From: CAWCDJ01 sp963836015
GTDB taxonomy: Bacteria; Acidobacteriota; Terriglobia; Bryobacterales; Bryobacteraceae
Assembly (NCBI GenBank): GCA_963836015.1
Contig: CAWIIF010000001.1
Location: 251,962-315,961 of the forward strand
Direction: 5' to 3'
Length of the DNA: 64,000 nt
A program made the position numbers and the translations under genes. Shown piece after piece: positions 1 through 9,033 of the stretch (positions are counted from its first letter, which is position 1; each line of letters opens with the position of its first letter). The notes beneath the pieces were generated by a model that was not told the origin of the DNA, made no database searches, and was given only the letters and a program-made list of their open reading frames with translations.

Positions 1-1251
1 TTCAAGGTGAACCGCCACCGCCGCCTGTGCGGCGACGTCGACATGGTTCTGGCCTTCTGCGCGGAATGGGAAGCCCGCCGCGATGACCTGCCATACGAAA
101 TCGACGGCGTCGTGGTGAAGGTCGATTCCATCGAGCAGCAGCGCCGCCTCGGCTTCACCGCCAAGGCCCCCCGCTGGGCCATCGCCTTCAAGTATCCCGC
201 CCGCCAGGCGGTCACCACGGTGGATAACATCGAGGTGCAGGTGGGCCGCACCGGGACCCTGACCCCCGTGGCACACCTCAAACCCGTCGAGGTGAGCGGC
301 GTCACCGTCTCCCGCGCCACCCTCCACAACGAGGACGAAATCGAGAGGCTGGGCCTCCAGATCGGCGACGAAGTGGTGATCGAACGGTCCGGCGACGTCA
401 TTCCCAAGGTGGTCCGCGTCCACTCCCAGGGCTCCTACCGCAAAAAATTCCACATGCCCGCCAAATGCCCGGTCTGCGGCGGCACCGTGGTGCGGGAGGA
501 AGGCGAGGCCGCCAGCCGCTGCATCAATACCAACTGCTCGGCCCGCCTCAAGGAGTCCATCCTGCATTTCGCTTCCCGCGGCGTTATGAACATCGATGGA
601 GTGGGCGAGGCCCTGGTCGATCAACTGGTGGATCGCGGAATGGTCACCAGCGTCGCCGACCTCTACGATCTCAGCATCGGGAAGCTGATGACGCTCGAGC
701 GCATGGGCAAGAAATCGGCGTCCAACGTCGCCTACAACATCGAGAATTCCAAGAAGAACCCGCTGCCGCGCGTCCTGACGGCCCTCGGGATCCGCTTCGT
801 CGGCGAGCGCACCGCCGTCTTCCTGGCCGAGGCGTTCGGCAGCCTGGATGCCATCGCCCGCGCCGGCGTCGAGGGCCTGCAAACCGCCGAGGAAGTCGGC
901 CCGCGGGTGGCCGAGAGCATCTTCCAGTTCTTCCGGGAGCCCCGGAATCGCGAGCTGGTGGAACGCCTCCGCGGCGCCGGTTTGGATTTCACGTACCGCG
1001 CCGAGCGGCCCACCGACGGACCGCTCCGTGGCTTGACGTTCGTCCTCACCGGCACTCTGCCCAACCTGAACCGGGAGGAGGCGACCCGGCTGATCGAGAC
1101 CGCCGGCGGCAAAGTCAGCTCCTCGGTCAGCAAAAAGACCAACTTCGTGGTGGCGGGCGCTGATGCCGGCTCCAAGCTCCACAAGGCCCAGGAACTCGGC
1201 GTCAAGATTCTCAGCGAAGACGACCTGCTGAAGCTCGTCAAGACCGCTTGA
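1..1251 (+). CDS. ligA: NAD-dependent DNA ligase LigA (5'-truncated by window edge)
   Basis: Seals nicks in DNA using NAD+, in replication and repair. The frame is open from base 1, so the N-terminal NMN-binding part and the catalytic lysine lie outside the window. What remains starts inside the adenylation domain (EIDGVVVKVD, then FKYPA). It continues into the OB fold, a four-cysteine zinc finger (CPVC and C-x5-C spacing, about bases 467-540), the helix-hairpin-helix region and a C-terminal BRCT domain (about bases 1030-1245, GLTFVLTGTL). Domain order and the C-terminal end match full-length bacterial LigA. Only the missing 5' part is uncertain. Confidence 0.95.
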   Translation, partial: FKVNRHRRLCGDVDMVLAFCAEWEARRDDLPYEIDGVVVKVDSIEQQRRLGFTAKAPRWAIAFKYPARQAVTTVDNIEVQVGRTGTLTPVAHLKPVEVSGVTVSRATLHNEDEIERLGLQIGDEVVIERSGDVIPKVVRVHSQGSYRKKFHMPAKCPVCGGTVVREEGEAASRCINTNCSARLKESILHFASRGVMNIDGVGEALVDQLVDRGMVTSVADLYDLSIGKLMTLERMGKKSASNVAYNIENSKKNPLPRVLTALGIRFVGERTAVFLAEAFGSLDAIARAGVEGLQTAEEVGPRVAESIFQFFREPRNRELVERLRGAGLDFTYRAERPTDGPLRGLTFVLTGTLPNLNREEATRLIETAGGKVSSSVSKKTNFVVAGADAGSKLHKAQELGVKILSEDDLLKLVKTA

Positions 1252-1373
1252 GGCGGATTTCCGGAACCTCGATGATGCGCACGCCCTCCGGCTTCCGGCA
1301 GACCAGGTTCCGGGTGGCGCAATCACTGAGCCGCGAATTGACGTAAGGCCTCTTGAAGCGCTGTTATGGTTTG

Positions 1374-3215
1374 ATGATGCGCTGGATTTTGGCCCTGGTC
1401 CTTCCCTTCTCTCTGGCTGCCCAGTCCCCCCATGAATATGACGCGCTGCAGAAGCGGTTGGCGCGCGGGTGGAACACGTGGGACGTTAACAGCGTGACGG
1501 AGCAGGTGCTTCTTCCGGAAGGGTTCACCATACGGGTTGGGCTCAAGCACAACTCCAGCCTGAACTCGGACGCATTCCTGTCCGATGCGCTTATCGGGCG
1601 TCAGGGGCAGGGGGTCGAACAGGTCTTTCCGGGACCGCACACCTGGAACGGCTCATTTACGGAACTGCGCCTTTCCTGGCGTGGCATCAGCCTGGTCCTA
1701 CAGAGTGCGCACGATGGAGATGACCTCGTCATGCTGGCCACTCCCGCCGGCGCCAAAGAGGCCGTCCCCCCTGTTTTGGTCTTTTCCGCCGGCGTGCTGT
1801 GGAACCGTCCGGGCAGCGTTTCGCGGACCGGGGAAGTCATTGAGTTTCGCGGACCGGCCCGGCAGGTCCGGGTGTACACGACTGCGAAGGACGCGCCTCT
1901 TCCGCCAGTGCCCGTCGCCGGCCCCTACTTTGCCGCGGCGTTGGTGGAACCTGTCGGCCTCAGCACCGGGCGGCCGCGGACGGTGGAACAGATTCGTGCC
2001 GTGCTGGCGCGCGAGCGGCCTGCGGGAACTTCGGTGACCCAGGCAATCGAGACCGTTCTCGGATGGGACACAATCTACGAGCCTTCGAAATCGCGTGTCG
2101 TCTCACCCGTAAGTCGCGTGTGGTCCATAGGCTGGGGCGGTTACGTTCTGTTCGACTGGGACACATTCTTCGCCGCTTCGATGGCGGCTGTCGGGGACCG
2201 GGACCTGGCTTACGCCGACGCATTGGAAACCCTGCGGGAGGAGACGGCCGAGGGGTTCGTTCCAAACTACGCGCGCGCAGGCGACTGGAAGAGCTTCGAC
2301 CGCTCCGAGCCTCCCGTCGGCGCCATCACCGTCCTCAACCTCTACCGGCAATTCAGGGACCGATGGTTCCTGCGCGACGCCTTCGATCCCCTGCTTCGCT
2401 GGAACCGCTGGTGGGCAGCGCATCGCAGCGTGGGGAGCTATCTGGTTTGGGGGACCGATCCCGAGAACCAGCCCGGGAACCCGGATGACCGATCGGTCGG
2501 CACCCTGCAGGCCGCCAGGTTCGAATCGGGCCTGGACAACAGCCCCATGTACGACGATGCTCCTTTCGATGCGAAGTCGCACCGCATGCTCCTCGCAGAT
2601 GTTGGCCTGTTGTCCCTCTACATCGCGGATTGCGACGCGCTTGCCGAAATCGCAGGCGAGCTGGGCAAGACCGCGGAAGCAAGGGAACTCCGCGCGCGCG
2701 GGGAGACCCACCGGGCGGCTCTTCGCACGCTGTGGGACGAGAAAACCGGGATGTTTCTGAACAAGAATCTCGTGACCGGAGCACTCAGCCCGCGGCTGTC
2801 GCCCACGAATTTCTATCCGTTGCTGGCCAAAGCAGCTACGCCGGAACAGGCCGCGCGCATGGTTAAAGAACATCTACTGAACCTGGCCGAGTTCTGGGGG
2901 GACTGGCCGCTTCCCTCTATCGCACGGTCAGATCCGGCATTCCGCGACCAGGAATACTGGCGAGGGCGCGTGTGGGGACCAATGAACTTTCTGGTGTATC
3001 TCGGCCTCCTGAACTACGATCAGCCGGGAGCGCGCCGACAACTTGCCGAGCGCTCGCTTGCGCTATTCGAGAAGGAATGGAAGCAGAACGGACACGTGCA
3101 CGAAAACTACAACGCAATCACGGGAGAAGGCGACGACGTGCACAGCAGTGACCGGTTTTACCACTGGGGAGCCCTCCTCGGGCTGGTCAGCTACATGGAG
3201 AACAACCGCCGCTGA
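1374..3215 (+). CDS. Secreted GH63/MGH1-like glycoside hydrolase
   Basis: Predicted (alpha/alpha)6-barrel glycosidase of the GH63/GH37 clan (mannosylglycerate-hydrolase-like domain), 613 aa. The start is taken at the ATG of MMRWILALVLPF, which opens a clean signal peptide ending near AAQ; a TTG 21 bases upstream is possible but would spoil the leader. Visible family features are a WDTFFA block, ESGLDNSPMYD (likely a catalytic acid), YWRGRVWGPMN and HENYN near the C-terminus. It acts outside the cytoplasm on an unidentified alpha-linked sugar. It is a single gene between ligA and a convergent membrane-protein gene. The substrate cannot be read from the sequence. Confidence 0.8.
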   Translation: MMRWILALVLPFSLAAQSPHEYDALQKRLARGWNTWDVNSVTEQVLLPEGFTIRVGLKHNSSLNSDAFLSDALIGRQGQGVEQVFPGPHTWNGSFTELRLSWRGISLVLQSAHDGDDLVMLATPAGAKEAVPPVLVFSAGVLWNRPGSVSRTGEVIEFRGPARQVRVYTTAKDAPLPPVPVAGPYFAAALVEPVGLSTGRPRTVEQIRAVLARERPAGTSVTQAIETVLGWDTIYEPSKSRVVSPVSRVWSIGWGGYVLFDWDTFFAASMAAVGDRDLAYADALETLREETAEGFVPNYARAGDWKSFDRSEPPVGAITVLNLYRQFRDRWFLRDAFDPLLRWNRWWAAHRSVGSYLVWGTDPENQPGNPDDRSVGTLQAARFESGLDNSPMYDDAPFDAKSHRMLLADVGLLSLYIADCDALAEIAGELGKTAEARELRARGETHRAALRTLWDEKTGMFLNKNLVTGALSPRLSPTNFYPLLAKAATPEQAARMVKEHLLNLAEFWGDWPLPSIARSDPAFRDQEYWRGRVWGPMNFLVYLGLLNYDQPGARRQLAERSLALFEKEWKQNGHVHENYNAITGEGDDVHSSDRFYHWGALLGLVSYMENNRR

Positions 3216-3221
3216 TCGATA

Positions 3222-4121
3222 TCACTTCCGGTTGGCGCCGGCCAGCGACAGAACCGCTGCGCCAAACAGAAGCGTATCGGCGAAATAGTTGACCCCCTCG
3301 ACCTGCACGGCGGGAGTCAGGTCTGCCAGCGCCGCGATCAGGACAGGCCCGTAGATCACCACAACCAGGAGCACAATCCATGCGCCCAGATATGTGGCCG
3401 CCATGCGCGTCTTCCGCGCCAGCAGAAAGCAGACGCCGGCAAGCATGAGGAACGCGCCCGTCACATAGTCGATGGAGGCGCGAACGGGAATCCACGCGGG
3501 CATCTGTTTCGCGAGCGGAACTACGGGAAGTCCCAGCGGATGGAGAAAGTGCTGAACGCCGAAAAAGATCGCCGCGATCGCGACCGGCACGCGGCCCGCA
3601 GTGATGAGGCCCTTACCCTGCCCATCGCGATGCCCGCCCATCGCGATTCCCGCCAAAACCCAGCCGGCGCCGCCGAACGACATTTCCCGGACAACGATCG
3701 TCCACGGGATTCGGCCTCCGGCGGCGACCGCTCCCGGGAGATGCAACATCGCCACAAAGAGGAACATCATGGCCCCGAAGAGCAGGCCCGACCACCGCAC
3801 CTGGCGCTTTGTGGCGATGCTCAGCGATGCGGCGATCAGCGCAAAGCCGACGAAGTATACCCAAAACATGCGCCACGGCATGTACGACGGCACCAGGGCC
3901 AGCATGGACTGCCGGCTGGAAAGATGTTCCGCGCCGAAGACCGCCAACGGGATGGCGAAGCACACGTGGGTCAGGGCTACGATCTTGTCGATGCCGCGAG
4001 CCTGGGCAATATCGTTCTTCGCGGCCAACAGCCCAATCGCCAGCAGCGCGAGGCCGGCGGCGGACATCGACAAGGCGGTGCCCGAGAATGAAAGGAATAG
4101 GGCGAGAATCGTCGGCTGCAT
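3222..4121 (-). CDS. DoxX-like integral membrane protein with internal duplication
   Basis: A 299-aa polytopic membrane protein with about eight hydrophobic segments. It appears to be two copies of a four-helix DoxX-like unit. The first half carries FGAEHL followed by an SYMPWR loop; the second carries FGVQHFLHP followed by an MPAWIPVR loop, each then two or three further helices. DoxX-like proteins are poorly characterised and some relate to redox or quinone-linked complexes, so no function is assigned. It ends 7 bases from the end of the convergent GH63-like gene. The duplication is read by eye from matching motif order. Confidence 0.65.
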   Translation of the reverse strand: MQPTILALFLSFSGTALSMSAAGLALLAIGLLAAKNDIAQARGIDKIVALTHVCFAIPLAVFGAEHLSSRQSMLALVPSYMPWRMFWVYFVGFALIAASLSIATKRQVRWSGLLFGAMMFLFVAMLHLPGAVAAGGRIPWTIVVREMSFGGAGWVLAGIAMGGHRDGQGKGLITAGRVPVAIAAIFFGVQHFLHPLGLPVVPLAKQMPAWIPVRASIDYVTGAFLMLAGVCFLLARKTRMAATYLGAWIVLLVVVIYGPVLIAALADLTPAVQVEGVNYFADTLLFGAAVLSLAGANRK

Positions 4122-4138
4122 GGACCTCCCGAAAACGG

Positions 4139-4240
4139 TACAAGCTCCTGAAATTCTACGACAAAGCGGGGTTCAAGACCGCAGGGCGCGGGTGTGCGTG
4201 CGGGATCCGCATGCCGGTGTTCCAAAGTTTGAAACTGTGA
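4139..4240 (+). pseudogene. Remnant of a GNAT-type acetyltransferase C-terminus
   Basis: An open stretch encodes YKLLKFYDKAGF followed by a short tail ending in GIRMPVFQSL and a stop. That pattern is typical of the last strand-helix-strand of GNAT N-acetyltransferases (xFYxKxGF then a short beta strand). No matching N-terminal part lies upstream, because the adjacent minus-strand membrane-protein gene begins there. It is probably a relic left by a deletion or insertion. It is short, so this call is tentative. Confidence 0.35.
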
Positions 4241-4273
4241 GATCCTAATGCCAAAGAACAGGAGGGCAACGAT

Positions 4274-5023
4274 TTGGCCACCCAGGCTTACGCGTATCCG
4301 ACCGCGCCCATGGAAGATGACGGCGAGTCACAACGGCTTCATCCGGACGCAACCAAGGATTCCACAAAACTGTGCATGTACAAGGCGATCGCCGGCGCCA
4401 CAATGGGCGATATCTCGAAATGGAATATTGTCGCCGAGGAAACCAAGCCTTTGCGCCGCACGTTCCTGGTGCCGTTTGACGACGATGTCTGGGCCGTGGT
4501 TCTGGCCTACGTCTACGACTTCTCCCCGGTAGGGTCGTTCACGTCATACCAGAAGGCGACCGAGGCGTGTACTAAAGGCGCTACGGGGACTAGGTATTAC
4601 ATCTCGATCGGCTCGACGGATCCTTCGAAGTCAGGACACGCCATCTACGCCGAGAAAGGAGCAAGCGGCACTACCTTTCACGATAACGAGTATGCTTCGG
4701 ACACGAGTAAGATCAACCCGAAGTTCAATTCAGGTTTCACTTTGCTGATCTTCAGCCGGGCGTCCGGCGACGCGCCGAGCCACAGCAGCATCTCATACAA
4801 GGTTGCCAATCTCCCGTCTGCGATGGTGGAGAGCCTGTTGCGGGCACACACGTCGTACGGTTCGATCAAAATCGAAAACAAGCCCGCCAGCGGCTTAACC
4901 TCCGAGAATCTCAGTGACCGGTACAATAAGTTGAAGGGTCACGCCAAGGTTTCCAAGGCGCTGCAGCCGGCGTTCGATAAGCAGATTGCGGCCTTCGATA
5001 AGGCCATGCCGAAGACCGACTAA
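4274..5023 (+). CDS. Hypothetical protein, 249 aa
   Basis: No family is recognised. The start is a TTG: a strong Shine-Dalgarno AGGAGG at 4260-4265 sits 8 bases before it and no better codon follows, so the ribosome site decides the start. The product is soluble-looking, with no signal peptide or membrane segment. It is rich in Ser, Thr, Lys and Asp and has a hydrophobic centre (FLVPFDDDVWAVVLAYVYDF). The C-terminal 50 residues look helical and lysine-rich. It stands alone, convergent with the dienelactone hydrolase gene 16 bases away. The start evidence and sustained frame support a real gene. Confidence 0.6.
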   Translation: MATQAYAYPTAPMEDDGESQRLHPDATKDSTKLCMYKAIAGATMGDISKWNIVAEETKPLRRTFLVPFDDDVWAVVLAYVYDFSPVGSFTSYQKATEACTKGATGTRYYISIGSTDPSKSGHAIYAEKGASGTTFHDNEYASDTSKINPKFNSGFTLLIFSRASGDAPSHSSISYKVANLPSAMVESLLRAHTSYGSIKIENKPASGLTSENLSDRYNKLKGHAKVSKALQPAFDKQIAAFDKAMPKTD

Positions 5024-5039
5024 GCGGCTTCCTGTAGCG

Positions 5040-5903
5040 TCAGGCCAGGGCCTTTCCGTAGAGCGCGAGCAAGCGGCTCCAGGCCTTCTCGGCTTGCGGC
5101 TCGTTGTAGACGCGCGAATCCGGAGGGCACCAGCCATGCGCGGTGCCGGCGTACACTTCGATTTCCGCGGGCAGGTTTGCCTTGGCGAAGGCCTCCTTGA
5201 GAGCGGTCTTGTCGTTCGGCGAGCGGGCGTCGTCATTTTCCGCGATGGCGACGAGGAACTGCGCCTTGGACTTGGCGGCCTGAAGGTGCGGACTGTTGGG
5301 TGCATCGGTCACGAGGCCGCCGCCATGGAACGAGGCGACCGCTCCGACACGATCGGGCACGGCGGCCGCGGTACGAAACGCCATGGGGCCGCCCATGCAA
5401 TAGCCCTGTGTCCCCACCTTCCGATTCCCGGCAACCGACTTCTGCCCGTCCAACCAGCCGATGAAGGCTCTCGCATCGGTCATTTGCGTGGTCTCATTCA
5501 GAGCACGCGCGAGCGGCATCAGCTCCTGGATCGGGGTCGCACTGCCGGCTTCCGCAGTCGGGGCTTTCCTGGCACGGTAGAAAGGATTCACCACAAGCAC
5601 CGAATACCCCGATTCGGCGAGCCGCTTGCCCATGCTGCGGAATGCCGGCCGCAGCCCGAAGATGTCCGGCCACACGAGAACTCCTGGAGCGGTGCCGCTG
5701 GCCGGATGCACGAAGTAGCAATCGGCCGCGCCGTCCGGCGTCGTCACGGTGACGTCCGTTTCGGTGACTGTGACGGCATTGGCTGCCTGCGGTAGCATCA
5801 TGGCGACGCCTGCTCCCAACATGACGCCGAACTGCTTTCGTGTCACCAAACCGAGAGCTTCGTACTTCTGCCGGTCCGTCTCGAAGTGATCCTGATCACA
5901 CAT
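5040..5903 (-). CDS. Dienelactone hydrolase family protein
   Basis: Alpha/beta hydrolase of 287 aa in the dienelactone hydrolase family (ester or lactone hydrolysis). The nucleophile is the cysteine in GTQGYCMGG, the catalytic Asp lies about two thirds along, and the His is in GTAHGW. An N-terminal extension of about 45 residues contains a hydrophobic stretch (FGVMLGAGVAMMLPQAANA) that resembles a leader and suggests export or anchoring. A purine-rich Shine-Dalgarno (GAGGAGGGGGAGG) lies directly before the ATG. Dienelactone hydrolases act in chlorocatechol breakdown, but many homologues have other substrates. No pathway neighbours are present. Confidence 0.85.
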   Translation of the reverse strand: MCDQDHFETDRQKYEALGLVTRKQFGVMLGAGVAMMLPQAANAVTVTETDVTVTTPDGAADCYFVHPASGTAPGVLVWPDIFGLRPAFRSMGKRLAESGYSVLVVNPFYRARKAPTAEAGSATPIQELMPLARALNETTQMTDARAFIGWLDGQKSVAGNRKVGTQGYCMGGPMAFRTAAAVPDRVGAVASFHGGGLVTDAPNSPHLQAAKSKAQFLVAIAENDDARSPNDKTALKEAFAKANLPAEIEVYAGTAHGWCPPDSRVYNEPQAEKAWSRLLALYGKALA

Positions 5904-5956
5904 CCTCCCCCTCCTCGTCGCCTAATCGCGCGGCTGACCCGCACGCACACCGCGCT

Positions 5957-5962
5957 ATTATA
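5957..5962 (-). promoter_or_regulatory. Candidate -10 element for the dienelactone hydrolase gene
   Basis: A perfect TATAAT on the minus strand about 55 bases upstream of the ATG, in an otherwise GC-rich stretch. No convincing -35 box is seen 16-18 bases further upstream, so it is only a candidate. Confidence 0.3.
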
Positions 5963-6037
5963 CCTGTCCCATGTTCGAGCCGGTGGGGAAATCCAAAGGG
6001 ACAAACACGCACTTCGGGGAGGATGACGATTGCGCCG

Positions 6038-6556
6038 TCAAACTGCAACGGAATCCTGCTCCCGTTCCTCGGTAAAAAACATCTGTACGTGCGCGACGTC
6101 GCGCTGATCTCTGACGTGCATCTTCCCGTCTTTGCCCCGGCGGTGTACCGGTTTCCAGTCGCCGCCCCACTGGCAGTCATGGTTATGAGCGGCCGCACCG
6201 AGATCCTTCCAGAACTGAAAATCCTTGCTGGCGGCCTTTCCGCCCCAAGCGTACCGCCTATCGACGATGTCCACCGCATTCCCCCGCAATACCTGGAGAC
6301 GCGCACCGGCCGGCAGCATTCCGATGGTGTGCTCCACGTGCCAGCTCAACATCGTGTGCGATGCGCCGCGACGGATGGCGTCCCGCTGCTGTTCCTCGGT
6401 ACGGCGTGCGAAGACGATCTTCGGCTCCCAACCGAGCTTCCTCAGGTCGGCCAGGATGAGCTCCACCCTGTGTTTGAAGACAGGATGCAACTCGTCGAGG
6501 AGATCCTGCTGCGATTTCTGACCCTGCCGGTGGTGCACCGTTTTCGGGGCTGCCAT
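6038..6556 (-). CDS. M15-family peptidase-like protein (VanY/endolysin type)
   Basis: A 172-aa protein resembling M15 zinc peptidases, which cut peptidoglycan stem peptides. Matching features are a helix with LGWEP and RTEEQQ, then GNAVDIVD (the family's GxAxD block holding the Asp ligand), FWKDLGAAA, the CQWGGDWK block, and DVAHVQM supplying the distal His. The His normally just before GxAxD sits about 20 residues earlier (HTIGM), so the metal site may be rearranged. No signal peptide is visible. The ATG at 6554-6556 has GAGAGG five bases before it. It could be a phage-derived lysin domain, but no phage genes are nearby. Confidence 0.6.
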   Translation of the reverse strand: MAAPKTVHHRQGQKSQQDLLDELHPVFKHRVELILADLRKLGWEPKIVFARRTEEQQRDAIRRGASHTMLSWHVEHTIGMLPAGARLQVLRGNAVDIVDRRYAWGGKAASKDFQFWKDLGAAAHNHDCQWGGDWKPVHRRGKDGKMHVRDQRDVAHVQMFFTEEREQDSVAV

Positions 6557-6633
6557 ATTCACCTCTCACAGACAATTAGCGAAAGGGCGCGGCGAAACGG
6601 GACACGGACGGCGGCAACTGCCGTGCCGAGAGG

Positions 6634-7848
6634 CTACCAGTCGACGACCGAGCCGTCGTCGGGGTCGTAGCGGGTGCGGTACTCCTGAGGCTCGCCGACC
6701 TGGGCCATCAGCTTGTCCTCATCGATGGTGATACCGAGGCCGGGGTCAGGCGGCAACTCGCGGTATCCGTTCTTCACCGGAGGCAGCGGCTTCGCCAGGA
6801 GGTTGGCGTGCTCGGCATCACCGCGCTCCTGAACAAGGAAGTTCGGGATCGACGCAGCGACCTGGAGGCTGGCGGCCAGGGAGCACGGTCCCTGGGGGTT
6901 GTGGGGCGCGATCGGCGAGTAGTACGCCTCCGCCATCCCGGCGATGATGCGGAGCTCGGTGATTCCGCCGGCGTAGCAGACGTCCGGCTGGAGGATCATG
7001 GCGGCGCGCTTTTCGAGGATCTCGCGGAATCCCCACTTCGTAAAAATGCGCTCGCCGGTGGCCAGCGGGATGTTGGTCTTGCGGGCGAGCTCGGCCATGA
7101 CGTCCACGTTGAGGGGCTGAACCACCTCCTCGTAGAACCAGGGGTGGTACGGCTCCAGCGCCTTGATGAGAAGCGAGGCGGTCGGAGGCTCTACCGCTCC
7201 GTGAAAGTCGATGGCGATATCGACGCCGGGACCTTCGCGGTCGCGCAGAGCTTTGAAACGCTCCGCGACTTCGTCCACGAACTTCTGGCCCTCGAGGTAT
7301 TTGAACGGCGCCCGGGTGGCATTCGGGGCGACCTTCATGGCGTTGACGCCGGTGGCCGGATTGACCTGGCCGTAGACGCGGATCCGGTCGCGCGTCGGGC
7401 CGCCGAGCAGCTTGTAAACCGGCACGCCGTAGACTTTTCCCTTGATATCCCAGAGCGCCTGGTCGATCCCACTGAGGATGGCCGTCTTGATCGGCCCTCC
7501 GCGATAGAACGAACCGCGTTCAATCGCCTGCCAGTGGAACACGACGCGATTGGGGTCCTGGCCGACCAGGTAACGTCCGACCTCGAGCGCTCCGGCGGCG
7601 CACGCCCTGGCATCGTCTTTGAGCATCTCGCCCCAGCCGACGATGCCGGCATCCGTCGAGACCTTCACGAACACCCAGGAATTCTTGAGAACGAACGATT
7701 CCACCTTCGTGACCTTGATGCGGTCGTTCGGCCCCACCGCGGCCGCGTCGGAGCGTTCGGCGGTAAACAGTGCGTCGAGGCCGAGCAGGGTTCCCGTCGC
7801 GAGAGCGCCCCGCAGCAAGGACCGGCGGCCGATTTGCGGTCGTGGCAT
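6634..7848 (-). CDS. Tat-exported mandelate racemase/galactonate dehydratase-like enzyme
   Basis: Enolase-superfamily enzyme of 404 aa, closest in motif pattern to D-galactonate dehydratase (sugar-acid dehydration). Metal ligands are visible in DFHG (Asp), FYEE (Glu) and ATGER (Glu), and the C-terminal catalytic His is in APHNPQGP. The first 37 residues form a twin-arginine leader (GRRSLLRG, a hydrophobic run, then SDAAA). This places a normally cytoplasmic enzyme type in the periplasm, a habit seen in Solibacter-like genomes. It lies 65 bases downstream of the DUF362 gene on the same strand and is probably co-transcribed. Substrate is not proven. Confidence 0.85.
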   Translation of the reverse strand: MPRPQIGRRSLLRGALATGTLLGLDALFTAERSDAAAVGPNDRIKVTKVESFVLKNSWVFVKVSTDAGIVGWGEMLKDDARACAAGALEVGRYLVGQDPNRVVFHWQAIERGSFYRGGPIKTAILSGIDQALWDIKGKVYGVPVYKLLGGPTRDRIRVYGQVNPATGVNAMKVAPNATRAPFKYLEGQKFVDEVAERFKALRDREGPGVDIAIDFHGAVEPPTASLLIKALEPYHPWFYEEVVQPLNVDVMAELARKTNIPLATGERIFTKWGFREILEKRAAMILQPDVCYAGGITELRIIAGMAEAYYSPIAPHNPQGPCSLAASLQVAASIPNFLVQERGDAEHANLLAKPLPPVKNGYRELPPDPGLGITIDEDKLMAQVGEPQEYRTRYDPDDGSVVDW

Positions 7849-7913
7849 GATAATTACCTTTCGGAGCCGATTCTATAACATTGCACGGATGAGGGGAGGA
7901 TTTCGCGCAGAGC

Positions 7914-9032
7914 TTACGATTCGTAGCGGTAGATGGCTGACTCGAGGGGGACGCCACGGACGTCGATGCGCTTCAAATCCGTCGTCCCGATGCCGTGAGC
8001 TTCGGCCAGGGCGAGAGTATTGTCGCACGTGCGGAAGGGCGCGGTACCGCGGGAGGCGCGGGGATTGTAGCCCATCGCCGCGGTGGCCACGGCGTCCGTG
8101 CATACCGGGTTCAGACCCGCGATCAACAGGCCCGGTTTCACGATGCGCAAACCGCGGACCCAGGGGCCTTCGCCGCCCGCCACCGATTCCACGCCGTCGA
8201 TGATCTGCAAGTCGATCGGGCGAGCCGCGGCAAGGTCCGCCACGATGTGCGGCACGCGGTAGCCGGGATCGTGGTTGGCGCCGAAGTGCAGCTCCTGCGG
8301 CGCGGATTTCGAAGGCTGCCGTTTGCCCTCGTGCCCCACACGGAGGCGCCCGCTGGTGGGGCTCTCGTTCGGCGCGTCCACTCCCGCATCATCACCGTAG
8401 ATGGAGGCCGGAATGGTCCCGAACACATTTTTCAGCGAGAGCGTGACGCCGCACGTGGCGTGGTTCTTGAGCTTGGCCATGCTCACGTAGACATCGGTGT
8501 CTTCGTAGGCGTGGTTCAGATCGTAGGCCGGATACATGTACGGGCTGCCGGGCACTTTGAAGCGCGAGTACTTCTTTCCCTTGCCCAGGGCGTTGGTGTT
8601 TTCGAACTCCACGCCGGGGGCGGCGGATTGCAGAGACCGCACGTTCCAACCGGAATCGAGCATCACCTCTTCAAGCGGTCCGGCCGTGGCCCAAGCACTC
8701 TCCACGAACCGGATGCGCTTCGCTCCGGCTTTCCCCATCAGGTAGGCCGCCGCGCCCAACAGTTTCGGATGGGTGTAGTGGGTGATGGCGGGCGCCTTGC
8801 CCTGAAAGCGCTGGCCGGGGCTGCCGGTCATGTTCACCTTCACGGTGACGGTCTTGTTGCGGACCAGCTTTTCGATGCCTCCCAACCGGTCGAATAGGGC
8901 AGCCAGGTTGGCAGTCACGTCCTCGTCGTAGGAGGCGCATTTTCCGATCGCGACGGGCGCGGCCGGTGCTTCCGGCGCTCCGTGGAGGAGCGGCGCGGCG
9001 CTGATCATTGCGAGCCATTCTCTGCGGGTCAT
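7914..9032 (-). CDS. DUF362 domain-containing protein
   Basis: A 372-aa DUF362 protein. The N-terminus has a twin-arginine-like leader (TRREWLAMISAAP) and a short Ala-rich linker. The DUF362 core carries KVNMTG, the THP block, the MGKAGAKRI block, VSMAKLKNHATCGVTLSLKNVFG and IDGVESVAGGEGP. DUF362 is sometimes fused to ferredoxin domains, but none is present here. The biochemical role is unknown. The ATG lies one base after the stop of the upstream 465-aa gene, which indicates translational coupling. Confidence 0.85.
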   Translation of the reverse strand: MTRREWLAMISAAPLLHGAPEAPAAPVAIGKCASYDEDVTANLAALFDRLGGIEKLVRNKTVTVKVNMTGSPGQRFQGKAPAITHYTHPKLLGAAAYLMGKAGAKRIRFVESAWATAGPLEEVMLDSGWNVRSLQSAAPGVEFENTNALGKGKKYSRFKVPGSPYMYPAYDLNHAYEDTDVYVSMAKLKNHATCGVTLSLKNVFGTIPASIYGDDAGVDAPNESPTSGRLRVGHEGKRQPSKSAPQELHFGANHDPGYRVPHIVADLAAARPIDLQIIDGVESVAGGEGPWVRGLRIVKPGLLIAGLNPVCTDAVATAAMGYNPRASRGTAPFRTCDNTLALAEAHGIGTTDLKRIDVRGVPLESAIYRYES

Positions 9033-9033
9033 G

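Noticed and set aside
1249..1371. Minus-strand open stretch of about 40 codons (ending ATRNLVCRKPEGVRIIEVPEIRLKRS) resembling a PIN-like C-terminus
   Set aside because: No start codon with a ribosome site, and an upstream stop limits it to 41 codons; the similarity is only an impression.
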